In this document: piece by piece, positions 50,592-60,778 of the stretch
Layout: every line of letters starts with the position of its first letter
How positions within the stretch are numbered: position 1 is the first letter of the stretch
NCBI RefSeq assembly: GCF_003351145.1
Contig: NZ_QQSV01000001.1
Coordinates: forward strand, 434,001-498,000
Direction: 5' to 3'
Origin: Meiothermus sp. QL-1
Lineage (GTDB): Bacteria; Deinococcota; Deinococci; Deinococcales; Thermaceae
Length of the DNA stretch: 64,000 nt
Translations under genes and position numbers: made by a program
The notes under the pieces: generated by a model
Databases searched by the model: none
Seen by the model: only the letters and a program-made list of their open reading frames with translations
What the model was told of the DNA's origin: nothing

Positions 50592-51301
50592 GCTAGCAGT
50601 CTACCCCAACGCCCGAGGTCGATCCGCCCCTCGTACAGGGCCCTGCCCACCAGGGCCCCCTCCACCCCCAGCCCCCGCAGGGCCTCGAGGTCGGCCTCCG
50701 AGGCAATCCCACCCCCCGCGATGAGCTGGCCCGGCCAGGCCGCCCGCACCACCCGCACCGGCCCCTGGTCGAGGCCCCTCAGGGTGCCGTCCCGCCGCAC
50801 GTCGGTGTAGATCAGGGTGCGCACCCCGGCCGCCCAGAAGCGCCGGCAGGCCTCCGGCACCTGCAGGGGTGTGGCCTCGGTCCAGCCCGAGACCACCACC
50901 TCCAGCCCCCTGGCATCCAGGCTGACCACCACCCGCTCGGGGCCCAACGTTTCTAGCATGGCCTCGAGCACCCCAGGCGCCTTCACCGCCACGGTGCCCA
51001 CCACCACCCGCTGGGCCCCCAGGGCCAGCAGGGCCTGGGCCGCCTCCAGGCTGCGCACCCCGCCCCCCACCTGGAAGGGCACCCCGAGGTTTTGCGCGAT
51101 GTCTGCGATGACCTTTCGGTTCTCCCCCCGGCCGGTGGCCGCGTCCAGGTCCACCAGGTGCAGCATCGGGGCCCCCTGGGCCTGCCAGTGGAGGGCTGCT
51201 TCCACCGGGTCGTTGAAGTAGACCGTCTCGCGGCTGGGGTCGCCCTCGTAGAGCCTTACCACCCGCCCGCCTTGGATGTCCACCGCAGGTATCACCAGCA
51301 C
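50588..51301 (-). CDS. hisA: HisA: phosphoribosylformimino-AICAR ribotide isomerase
   Basis: A 237-residue TIM-barrel isomerase, fourth step of histidine synthesis. VIPAVDIQGGRVVRL has the catalytic Asp, YTDVRRDGTLRGLD the second Asp, and QVGGGVRS and AGGGIAS bind the two phosphates. GTG start at 51301, six bases after TAGAAT (minus, 51313-51308), so a leaderless mRNA. It is not with other his genes but heads hisA-lapA-recJ. Confidence 0.96.
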   Translation of the reverse strand: MLVIPAVDIQGGRVVRLYEGDPSRETVYFNDPVEAALHWQAQGAPMLHLVDLDAATGRGENRKVIADIAQNLGVPFQVGGGVRSLEAAQALLALGAQRVVVGTVAVKAPGVLEAMLETLGPERVVVSLDARGLEVVVSGWTEATPLQVPEACRRFWAAGVRTLIYTDVRRDGTLRGLDQGPVRVVRAAWPGQLIAGGGIASEADLEALRGLGVEGALVGRALYEGRIDLGRWGRLLA

Positions 51302-51340
51302 TTCCGGATTCTACCAATCCCCCGGTCCTCGGCCAGGTGT

Positions 51341-51346
51341 TAGACT
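51341..51346 (+). promoter_or_regulatory. -10 box of pcrA/uvrD
   Basis: TAGACT, eight bases before the ATG at 51355, with no Shine-Dalgarno: a leaderless transcript. The divergent hisA promoter lies in the same 53-base region. Confidence 0.5.
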
Positions 51347-51354
51347 TCTAACGC

Positions 51355-53450
<2,096 letters not shown>

Positions 53451-53454
<4 letters not shown>

Positions 53455-54551
53455 TAGCCCCGGCCAGTGGCCTTGGTGAGCATCAGCTTGAGCTCGTGGG
53501 GGCTGGTGGCCGAGGCCTCGGCGTCCTCCAGGCTGATGAGGCCCTGGGTGTAGAGCTCCACCAGGTGCTGGTCGAAGGTCTGCATGCCGTGCAGGTTGTC
53601 CTGCAGCATGGCGTCCTTGATCTGGGGGGTTTTGTGCTCGTCTTTTATGAGCTCGCGCACGAAGGGGGTGGCCAGCAGGATTTCCAGGGCCAGCACCCGC
53701 CCCTGTCCGTCGGCCCTGGGGAGGAGCCTTTGCGAGAGGATACCCAGCAGCGACTCTGCTAGAAGGATGCGGATCTGCAGGTGTTCGTGCAGAGGGAAGA
53801 AGTCGATGATGCGGTTGATGGTGCGGATGGCGTCCAGGGTGTGCAGGGTGGAGAAGACCAGGTGGCCGGTCTGGGCGGCCATGATGGCGGCCTCCACCGT
53901 TTCGCGGTCGCGCATCTCACCGATCAGAATCACATCGGGGTCCTGCCGCATGGCGTACTTGAGCCCAGAGGCGAAGGAGTCGGTATCCACCCCTACTTCC
54001 CGCTGCACCACCAGGCTCTTCTTGTGCTTGTGCAGGAACTCGATGGGGTCCTCGATGGTGACGATGTTCTTGGGGTAGTGCAGGTTGATGTGGTCGATGA
54101 GGGCGGCCAGGGTGGTGGACTTGCCCGAGCCGGTAGGACCGGTAACCAGGACCAGTCCGCGCTCCTTGGCAGCCAGCCGTTCCATCACCGCCCGGGGCAG
54201 GCCCAGGGCCTCGAAGCTGGGGATGTTCTCCGATACTACCCGCATAACCAGGCCCAGGCTGCCCCGCTGGTGCAGCAGGTTGCAGCGGAAGCGGGCCAGG
54301 CCCGGGATGGTGTAGGCGAAGTCCATCTCCTTTTTGTACTCGAGCTCCTCGAGCTGGGCCGGGCTGAGCAGGCTGCGCACAATCTGGGCCACATCGCTGG
54401 GGGAGAGGGTCTTGGTGGTGAAGGGCTTGAGTTTTCCGTCGATCCGCACCGTGGGCGGTGCGCCGGCCTGGAGATGGATGTCAGAGGCCCGGGCCTCCAC
54501 CATGCTCCGCAGCATCTCGGTGATGGGGGTGGGGGTTTGGGTGGTGCTCAT
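53451..54551 (-). CDS. pilT: Type IV pilus retraction ATPase PilT
   Basis: A 366-residue hexameric motor that depolymerises pili for twitching. N-terminal domain with ASDIHLQAGAPP (about 22-33), Walker A GPTGSGKS (about 133), Asp box IVTIEDPIEF, Walker B region PDVILIGEMRDRET, and the C-terminal AIRNLIRE-like segment. GAGGAAG precedes the ATG. Alone here, apart from pilB and pilD. Confidence 0.97.
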
Positions 54552-54713
54552 GGGGCTTCCTCGGCAGGAACAGGCGGCCAGGGCAGTTTATTGTATGATT
54601 GCAGCCGGATATTACCGGACCGCCTGCCTAGGCTAGTATAGGGCACGCCGCTAGGCCTCTTGGTCCAAATGCACATCTGGTGTTTGGCGGGGAAGACGGT
54701 TACACTCTACCCC

Positions 54714-54992
54714 GTGGGCAAAAGACGTCGCGAGGAAAAACTCAAGCGTCGGGCGCAACAGCGGGTACCGCTTACGGGGCGGGATATGCTGCGGCTTTTT
54801 CCGGGCCTTTTCCTCAGGGCCTTTGTGGTCATCCTGCCCCTTTCGCTCCTGATGAGCTACCTGGGGGCCAGCGGGGTCACCCTCTTCAACAACTTCTGGG
54901 TGCAGATGGGGGTTTACCTGGCCGCCTACATCATCTTCAACCGCTTCATCTTCGGCCCGGTGCGCAACTACCGTCCTCCGGCTAAGAAGTGA
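54714..54992 (+). CDS. Small two-helix membrane protein
   Basis: A 92-residue protein: a basic N-terminus (GKRRREEKLKRRAQQR), then two membrane helices (about 32-50 and 58-76). I do not recognise the family. GTG at 54714 is chosen because TACACT (54701-54706) lies seven bases before it; an earlier in-frame start would include the -10 box. Its 3' end overlaps convergent cysK by 11 bases. Confidence 0.65.
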   Translation: MGKRRREEKLKRRAQQRVPLTGRDMLRLFPGLFLRAFVVILPLSLLMSYLGASGVTLFNNFWVQMGVYLAAYIIFNRFIFGPVRNYRPPAKK

Positions 54993-55923
54993 CCGGCTGG
55001 GCCACTCCGGCCTCCTCCGCGAATAGGGGGGTGGACAGGTACTTCATGCCGGAGTCGCAGGCGATGGTCAGCACCCGCTTGCCTGGTCCCAGCTCGCGGG
55101 CCACCTGCAAGGCGGCCCAGATCATGCCGGTGGCGCTCATGCCCACGAAAAGCCCTTCCTGGCGGGCCAGGGGTTTGGCCAGGGGGAAGGCGTCCTCCTC
55201 CAGCACCTGGATTACCCGGTCGAGGAGGCTCACGTCCAGGTTGGGGGGGATGAAGCCTGGTCCCATCCCCTGGAACTGGTGGGGCCCCATCTGCCCCCCC
55301 GAGAGCACGTTGCTGCGGGCCGGCTCGCAGGCGATAATCTGCACCTTGGGCAGCCGTTCGCGCAGGTAACGCCCCACCCCCATGATGGTGCCCCCGGTAC
55401 CGGAGCCGTACACAAAAGCATCCAGCCGCCCTTCCATCTGGGCGAAGATTTCCGGGCCGGTGGTCTCGTAGTGGGCGCGGGCGTTGGCGGGATTGTCGAA
55501 CTGGTTGGGCATGAAGGCCCCTGTCTCGGCCACGATGCGCTGGGCCTCCTCGATGGCGGCCAGCATGCGGCGGCTGGGGTCGGTCAGGATAAGCTCGGCC
55601 CCGTAGGCCCTGAGGATGCGCTTGCGCTCTTCGGACATCTGGGCCGGCATGGTCAGGATGAGCCGGTAACCGCGGCTGGCGGCCACCATGGCCAGGCCGA
55701 TTCCGGTGTTGCCGCTGGTGGGCTCCACGATGAGCTGGCCCGAGCCGGGTTTGAGGATGCCCCGTTCCTCGGCATCCTTGATCAGGTACCAGGCGGTGCG
55801 GTCCTTGATGGAGCCGCCGGGGTTGTTGCCCTCGAGCTTGACCCAGACCTCGGCCATGCCGGGCTCCACGATGCGCCGCAGCCTCACCACGGGCGTTTTG
55901 CCAATCACATCTTCGACAAACAT
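54982..55923 (-). CDS. cysK: Cysteine synthase (O-acetylserine sulfhydrylase)
   Basis: A 313-residue PLP enzyme. The lysine that binds PLP is in GGSIKDRTAWY (about 41), EPTSGNTGIGLAM binds substrate, and GSGTGGTIMGVGRYL is the phosphate loop. It forms cysteine from O-acetylserine and sulfide; some relatives (CysM or cystathionine beta-synthase-like) accept other donors, and the sequence alone does not separate these. The promoter TATACT lies inside an inverted repeat. Confidence 0.93.
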   Translation of the reverse strand: MFVEDVIGKTPVVRLRRIVEPGMAEVWVKLEGNNPGGSIKDRTAWYLIKDAEERGILKPGSGQLIVEPTSGNTGIGLAMVAASRGYRLILTMPAQMSEERKRILRAYGAELILTDPSRRMLAAIEEAQRIVAETGAFMPNQFDNPANARAHYETTGPEIFAQMEGRLDAFVYGSGTGGTIMGVGRYLRERLPKVQIIACEPARSNVLSGGQMGPHQFQGMGPGFIPPNLDVSLLDRVIQVLEEDAFPLAKPLARQEGLFVGMSATGMIWAALQVARELGPGKRVLTIACDSGMKYLSTPLFAEEAGVAQPVTS

Positions 55924-55934
55924 GACGCCTCCCG

Positions 55935-55950
55935 GGGGCAGTATAGCCCC
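55935..55950 (-). promoter_or_regulatory. cysK -10 box inside a GGGGC-N6-GCCCC inverted repeat
   Basis: On the minus strand TATACT is flanked by GGGGC and GCCCC as a perfect dyad, 12-27 bases before the cysK ATG. A repressor bound here would cover the -10; alternatively the arms form a hairpin near the mRNA 5' end. Confidence 0.45.
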
Positions 55951-55978
55951 GGCTTAGGCCGGTTTCATCCCCAGGGTT

Positions 55979-55984
55979 TATACT
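55979..55984 (+). promoter_or_regulatory. -10 box of slyD
   Basis: TATACT, 38 bases before the slyD ATG. Unlike most genes here, slyD then has a proper 5' leader with AGAAAGGAAG. Confidence 0.5.
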
Positions 55985-56022
55985 TGGGCATCTCGGGGTT
56001 TCTCGGGAGAAAGGAAGTGTGT

Positions 56023-56493
56023 ATGACTGCAAGCAAAGGCCAGGTGGTTTCCATCCGCTACACCCTGCGCGTGGACGAGGAGATCGTGGACCAGGGCGAG
56101 CTCGCCTACCTGCACGGTTACCACAACATCGTGCCGGGGCTGGAGGAGGCCCTGGAGGGCAAGGCGGTGGGGGAGCGGGTGGTGGTTTCGGTGCCCCCCG
56201 AGAAGGGCTACGGCCTCTACGACCCCGAAGGGGTGCAGGTGGTGGACCGGGCGGCCTTCCCCCCAGATGCCGAGCTGGCCGAAGGGGCCATGTTCTACGC
56301 GGAGGACGCGCAGGGGAACCCCATGCCCTTCACCGTCCTGGCCGTGGATGGCGACAGCGTGACCATTGACTTCAACCACGCGTTGGCCGGCGAGACCCTT
56401 GACTTCGACGTGACCCTGACCGCAGTGCGGCCGGCTACCCCGGAGGAGCTCGAGCACGGCCACGTCCACGACCTGCACGGCCACCCGCACTGA
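56023..56493 (+). CDS. slyD: FKBP-type peptidyl-prolyl isomerase SlyD
   Basis: A 156-residue cytoplasmic folding helper. FKBP core (SIRYTLRVDEEIVDQG, GLEEALEGKAVGE) with the IF (insert-in-flap) chaperone domain at about 65-125. The C-terminus is histidine-rich (HGHVHDLHGHPH), the nickel-binding tail of SlyD. The start is placed at 56023 by homology and the upstream GGAAG. It converges on the next gene with abutting stops (TGATCA). Confidence 0.95.
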   Translation: MTASKGQVVSIRYTLRVDEEIVDQGELAYLHGYHNIVPGLEEALEGKAVGERVVVSVPPEKGYGLYDPEGVQVVDRAAFPPDAELAEGAMFYAEDAQGNPMPFTVLAVDGDSVTIDFNHALAGETLDFDVTLTAVRPATPEELEHGHVHDLHGHPH

Positions 56494-57027
56494 TCAGGCT
56501 CCAAGCCCGCCCAGCAGGGGCTGGCCCTGCTCGAGCCGAAAAAGCAGGAAGGCGTTTTTATCCCGCAGCATCACCCAAAGCTGCTGGTGGTCCTTCAGGC
56601 GCAGGAAAAGCGGCAGGGCGTAGCGGGGTTCTCCCCGCTCGATGCGGGTGTGACCCAGGTTGTAGGCCAGGTAGAAGTCCTGGGGGTCTTGCATTTGAGG
56701 GGTGTAGAAGAGCACCAGCTCGACCGGTTCCTTTTCGGCCCGCACCAGGGCCTCCCAGACCAGCTCCTGGGCCTCCTTCGCGCTAAGATACTGCCCCTGG
56801 ATGGGGCCCAGCCGGGCATAGAAGGCGGCGGGGAGCTTTTTGAATTCGTAGTAGAACCCCCCAGGCCCGTGCGACCAGCGCACAATCTCGTTTTCCCCGG
56901 CGTGGCCCTGGGCCTTTTCGCGGGCATACTCGCGCGCCAGCGACATCCCCTCTAGGTCGGGTAGCTCGCCGGTTTCCAGGCTTTGCAGAAGGAGGGGCTG
57001 GGGGTCTATCTCCAGGTTATGCGGCAT
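56494..57027 (-). CDS. Uncharacterised 177-residue protein downstream of menG
   Basis: No family recognised. Soluble, mixed alpha/beta by composition, with aromatic-rich patches (GPGGFYYEFKKLP, DFYLAYNLGHTRIERG). GGAGG precedes the ATG, and the gene overlaps the 3' end of menG by 11 bases, so it is co-expressed with it. No signal peptide or membrane helix. Confidence 0.65.
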   Translation of the reverse strand: MPHNLEIDPQPLLLQSLETGELPDLEGMSLAREYAREKAQGHAGENEIVRWSHGPGGFYYEFKKLPAAFYARLGPIQGQYLSAKEAQELVWEALVRAEKEPVELVLFYTPQMQDPQDFYLAYNLGHTRIERGEPRYALPLFLRLKDHQQLWVMLRDKNAFLLFRLEQGQPLLGGLGA

Positions 57028-57745
57028 GAATACCTCCGCGACGGGGCCATCTTTTTTCCCCGATATGGAGGGCGGCTATACCGCCGGTGAAGAGCTGGTA
57101 GCGGGTATCAAAGCCGGCCCGGTCCATCATGGCGGCCAGGGTGGGGGGGTCGGGGAAGTGCTCCACCGACTCCGGCAGGTAGCGGTAAGCCTGGGGGTTG
57201 CCGGAGACGAGGCCGCCGATGAGGGGCAGCAGGCGGGTGAAGTAGAGGCGGTAGAGCCGCCCCAGCCCGGTCTTGGGGGGCGGGGGGAACTCGAGGAGGC
57301 AGAGCCGCCCCCCAGGGGCCAGCACCCGGTGGAGCTCCTCCAGCGCTTTGGTGTGGTCGGCGAAGTTGCGGAAGCCGAAGGCGATGGTCACCGCTTCGAA
57401 GCGCCCGTCGGGGAAGGGCAGGGCCAGGGCGTCGGCTTCCAAGAAGAGGATATCCAGGCCTGCTTTTCGGGCCTTCTGGCGGGCGCGCTCGAGCATGGGC
57501 GGGGCAAAGTCGGCCCCCACCACCTCAACCTGGGGGGCCTGCCGCTTGAGCAGGAGCGCCACGTCGCCGGTACCGGTGGCCAGGTCGAGGACGCTTTGGG
57601 GGGCTTTTTCCAAGGCGGCCCTGACCAGGGCCTGGCGCCAGCGGCGGTCGATGCCTGCTGAAAGGATGCGGTTGAGCAGGTCGTAGCGGGGGGCAATCTC
57701 GGAGAACATCCGCCGCACAGCCTGGGCCTTCTCCTCGCGCGACAC
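57017..57745 (-). CDS. menG: Demethylmenaquinone methyltransferase (MenG/UbiE)
   Basis: A 242-residue SAM-dependent C-methyltransferase, last step of menaquinone synthesis. Motif I is VLDLATGTGDVALLL (about 49-63); UbiE signatures FGFRNFADHTKALEELHRVLAPGG and a YRYLPESVEHFP region are present. GTG start at 57745, six bases after TAGACT (minus, 57757-57752): leaderless. The quinone type (menaquinone) is inferred from Thermaceae physiology. Confidence 0.93.
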   Translation of the reverse strand: MSREEKAQAVRRMFSEIAPRYDLLNRILSAGIDRRWRQALVRAALEKAPQSVLDLATGTGDVALLLKRQAPQVEVVGADFAPPMLERARQKARKAGLDILFLEADALALPFPDGRFEAVTIAFGFRNFADHTKALEELHRVLAPGGRLCLLEFPPPPKTGLGRLYRLYFTRLLPLIGGLVSGNPQAYRYLPESVEHFPDPPTLAAMMDRAGFDTRYQLFTGGIAALHIGEKRWPRRGGIHAA

Positions 57746-57784
57746 GGGGAGAGTCTAGCACGGCTGGGGCAGGTGGTATAGGTG

Positions 57785-58447
57785 CTAGTAGACGTCCTCG
57801 GGTTTTTTCTCCATCTTGCCGGTGAGCCAGTAGATGATCCGCTCGGAGATGTTTTCCAGGTGGTCGCCCAGGCGTTCGTAGCTGCGGGCCACCCGGCCTA
57901 GGGTGAGGGCTTTGGTGATGGTGCGGGGGTCCTCCATCATGTAGGTGAGCAGCTCGCGCGAGACCTCCTCATAAAGCCCGTCGATCTCGTCGTCGCGGCG
58001 GAAGACCTCCTTGGCCGCCTCCAGGTCGCGTTCGGCGATGGCCTTGGAGATGAGGTCCAGCATCAGGGTAAGCCGGCGGCCCATGTCGGGCAGGGTGATG
58101 TAGTTCTTGAGGGGGGGTTCCTTGGTCAGGATGACCACATCCTCGGCCACGTGGGCCGCATAGTCGCCGGCCCGCTCGAGGTCGGTCAGGGCCTTGATGA
58201 TGGTGAAGGTGAAGCGCAGGTCAGAGGCCACCGGGGCCTGGCGGGCCATGATGGCGATGGCCTCTGACTCAATTTCCATCTCCAGGGCGTCCACCTGCTT
58301 GTCCTGGGCGATGACCTCCTGGGCGAGCCCGGAGTCTTGGTCGGCCAGGGCCTTGGCGCTTTTTTCCACCATCTCGCGCACTATCGAGATCATGCGGATG
58401 GTCTGTTCGGTGATGTGGCCTAGTTCGCGGTCGAGTCCTTCGCGCAT
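57785..58447 (-). CDS. phoU: Phosphate transport regulator PhoU
   Basis: A 220-residue all-helical protein of two PhoU repeats (about 10-100 and 115-205), with conserved ITEQTIRMISIV, DLRFTFTIIKALTDLERAGDYA and RVARSYERLGDHLENISE. It links the Pst transporter to the PhoR kinase and lowers phosphate signalling. Third gene of phoB-phoR-phoU; no pst gene is in the window. Confidence 0.95.
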   Translation of the reverse strand: MREGLDRELGHITEQTIRMISIVREMVEKSAKALADQDSGLAQEVIAQDKQVDALEMEIESEAIAIMARQAPVASDLRFTFTIIKALTDLERAGDYAAHVAEDVVILTKEPPLKNYITLPDMGRRLTLMLDLISKAIAERDLEAAKEVFRRDDEIDGLYEEVSRELLTYMMEDPRTITKALTLGRVARSYERLGDHLENISERIIYWLTGKMEKKPEDVY

Positions 58448-58462
58448 AGCTTTCTCCTTAGT

Positions 58463-59425
58463 TTACACGGGCCTCGAGGTGGCCCGCTGCTGGCCTCGGC
58501 TTTCGGCCTGGAGGGGGAAGGTGAAGCCGAAGGCATTCCCCCCCTCCAAAGGCCGCCCGTAGGCCTGCCCTCCCCAGCTAGCGGCCAGCCGCCGCACCAG
58601 GGCCAGCCCCAGCCCCGTGCCCCGCACGTTGGCCGCGTGCACCCCGCGCTGGCCCGGTTGGAAGAGCCGCTCGAACTCCTTCAGCGGTTCCCCCTCGTTG
58701 CGGACCTCGAGCCGTATGCCCTCTGCGGTTTCCTCGCTCACCACCTGTATCTCCCTTCCGCTGCCGTACTTTAGCGCGTTGTCGAGCAGGTTGAGCAAAG
58801 CCTGGTAGACCGCATCGGGGTTGGCCCGCACCGTGTGGGGGGTTTGCCAGCGAATCCAGGCCGACTTCTCGGCCAAAAGGGGAGCTAGAAAGCGCTCGAG
58901 GCGGCCCTGCAGCTCCTCCAGCGCGAAGGTGCGCTCCAGGCCGGGGTGCTTGGTGAGGGGCAGGTCCTCCACCAGCCGGCGGAGCCGCTGGGTCTCCTGG
59001 TACAGAAGCTGCAGGGCCTCCTCGGCCTCTTCCCCCCTAAGCCCCCCCTGCAGGGCCTCCAGCAGCGAGAGCATCCCCGCCACAGGGGTGCGGAACTCGT
59101 GGGCCAGGACCCGGCTCGACTCCTCCAGCGCCTCCAGGCGGTTCTTCTCCTCGGTCTGGTCCCACAAAAGGAGGATGCCCGGCCGGGCCTTGATCCAAAG
59201 GGTGCGGCCCCGGCTTTCCACCGTGGCCTCTCCCCCCACGCGGCACAGCGCCTCCAGCTTGTGGTCGCGCAAGGCCAGCAGAAGCGGGCGGCCCACCACC
59301 TTTTCCCGCTCGACGCCCAGAAGGTGGGCGGCCACCGGGTTCAGGTAGACCACCCGGTTTTCCTGGAAGAGCAGCACCCCCTCCCGCGCCGCTTCCCAGG
59401 CGTTATGCAGGAGGGTGCCCAGCAT
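58463..59425 (-). CDS. PAS-domain sensor histidine kinase (PhoR-like)
   Basis: A 320-residue kinase with no membrane segment, so cytosolic. A PAS domain (about 8-95), H-box LAHEFRTPVAGML (phospho-His, about 108), N-box LLNLLDNALKYG, and G-box GTGLGLALVRRLAA; the HATPase ends about 300. Called PhoR-like because it lies between phoB and phoU. As in cytosolic PhoR forms, the signal may come through PhoU rather than a periplasmic sensor. Confidence 0.87.
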   Translation of the reverse strand: MLGTLLHNAWEAAREGVLLFQENRVVYLNPVAAHLLGVEREKVVGRPLLLALRDHKLEALCRVGGEATVESRGRTLWIKARPGILLLWDQTEEKNRLEALEESSRVLAHEFRTPVAGMLSLLEALQGGLRGEEAEEALQLLYQETQRLRRLVEDLPLTKHPGLERTFALEELQGRLERFLAPLLAEKSAWIRWQTPHTVRANPDAVYQALLNLLDNALKYGSGREIQVVSEETAEGIRLEVRNEGEPLKEFERLFQPGQRGVHAANVRGTGLGLALVRRLAASWGGQAYGRPLEGGNAFGFTFPLQAESRGQQRATSRPV

Positions 59426-59428
59426 ACG

Positions 59429-60097
59429 CTATTCCTTGAAGCGGTAGCCCACCCCGCGCAGGGTTTCGAGGAAGCGGGGGTTCTTGGGGTCCTCGTTCAG
59501 CTTGTCGCGGAGCTGGGCCACATGCTGGTCCACCGTGCGCACGGTGCCCAAGAACTCCTGGCCCCAGACCCGTTCCAGGAGCTCCTCCCGGGTGTATACC
59601 CGCCCGGGGTGCCGGGCTAGGAAGGCCAGCAGGTCGAACTCGCGCCGGGTAAGCTCCAGGGGGTGGCCTTCTAGGAAGGCCTGGTGCCGCTCGAGGTCCA
59701 AGGAAAGCGCACCCCGCTCGATCCGCCCGCTCTTGCCCACCCGGCGCAGGAGGGCCTGCACCCGGGCGATGAGCTCAGGGGTGGAGAAGGGTTTGGTCAG
59801 GTAATCGTCGGCCCCGCGGTTCAGCCCCTCCACCCGGTCGTTCTCCCCGGCCCGGGCGGTGAGCATCAGCACCGGCAGGTGCTCGTAGCGCCCGTCCCGC
59901 CGGAGCCGCTCCAGGAGCCGGATGCCAGGCTCGTCCGGTAGCATCCAGTCCAGGATAACCAGGTCGGCCAGGGCCAGTTTTTCCCAGGCCTCGCCCACCG
60001 AGGCCGCCTCCAGCACCTGGTGACCGGCCTTGGAGAGTGAAAGCCGCAGGCCCATCCGCACGGAGGGCTCGTCCTCAACCAGGAGCAGCTTTGACAT
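59429..60097 (-). CDS. OmpR-family response regulator (PhoB-like)
   Basis: A 222-residue regulator: receiver domain with the acidic pair EDEP (about 8-11), phospho-Asp in LVILDWMLPDEPG (about 51), KPF switch lysine (about 101), then a winged-helix domain (about 125-220, TRREFDLLAFLARHPG). It pairs with the following kinase gene. TAGACT (minus, 60110-60105) lies seven bases before the ATG, so the phoB-phoR-phoU mRNA is probably leaderless. No convincing Pho box is seen upstream. Confidence 0.9.
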   Translation of the reverse strand: MSKLLLVEDEPSVRMGLRLSLSKAGHQVLEAASVGEAWEKLALADLVILDWMLPDEPGIRLLERLRRDGRYEHLPVLMLTARAGENDRVEGLNRGADDYLTKPFSTPELIARVQALLRRVGKSGRIERGALSLDLERHQAFLEGHPLELTRREFDLLAFLARHPGRVYTREELLERVWGQEFLGTVRTVDQHVAQLRDKLNEDPKNPRFLETLRGVGYRFKE

Positions 60098-60167
60098 CAG
60101 CTACAGTCTAGCGCCGGCCCGGTCAACCCAGTGTCATGCCTCGCTCGGGTTGGTATGCTAGGCCTCC

Positions 60168-60776
60168 ATGAGCCTGCCGCATCTGCCCCACCATCCGGGT
60201 TGGATAGAGGTGGTGGTCGGCCCCATGTTTTCGGGCAAGTCGGAGGAGCTCATCCGCCGGGTCAAGCGGGCCCTGTTTGCCCGCCAGCGGGTGATGGTCT
60301 TCAAGCCCCGCCTGGACGACCGCTACCACATCAGCGACGTTTTTAGCCACGATGGAAGGCGCGCTGAGGCCATTGCGGTGCGGGACTCGGCCGAGCTCAG
60401 GGCCCACCTGAGCGAGCCGCTGCCCGATGTGGTGGCGGTGGACGAGGCCCAGTTCTTCGACGCCGGCCTGGTGAAGCTGCTGCTGGGGCTGGCCGACCAG
60501 GGGGTGCGGGTCATCTGCGCCGGGCTGGACATGGACTTCCGTGGGGAGCCATTTGGCATCATGCCCGAGCTTTTGGCCCGGGCCGAGTACGTGCAGAAGC
60601 TCTTCGCGGTCTGCCCGGTATGCGGTGGCCCGGCCACCCGTACCCAGCGCTTTGTGAACGGCAAGCCCGCCCGCTACGACGACCCGGTGATCCAGGTAGG
60701 GGCGGCCGAGACCTACGAGCCCCGCTGCCGCCGCTGCCACGTGGTGGTGGCGCCGGAGGTGCAGGAGATTCTCTAG
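60168..60776 (+). CDS. tdk: Thymidine kinase
   Basis: A 202-residue type II thymidine kinase for salvage. Walker A is [14 protein letters not shown] (about 18-31), DEAQFF is the Walker B with catalytic Glu, and a four-cysteine zinc site (CPVC, about 147-150, and CRRC, about 187-190) frames the lasso loop that closes on thymidine. TATGCT (60154-60159) lies eight bases before the ATG. Confidence 0.96.
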   Translation: MSLPHLPHHPGWIEVVVGPMFSGKSEELIRRVKRALFARQRVMVFKPRLDDRYHISDVFSHDGRRAEAIAVRDSAELRAHLSEPLPDVVAVDEAQFFDAGLVKLLLGLADQGVRVICAGLDMDFRGEPFGIMPELLARAEYVQKLFAVCPVCGGPATRTQRFVNGKPARYDDPVIQVGAAETYEPRCRRCHVVVAPEVQEIL

Positions 60777-60778
60777 GT

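Noticed and set aside
60098-60167. Pho box upstream of phoB
   Set aside because: A single GTGTCAT-like heptamer occurs, but no properly spaced direct repeat.
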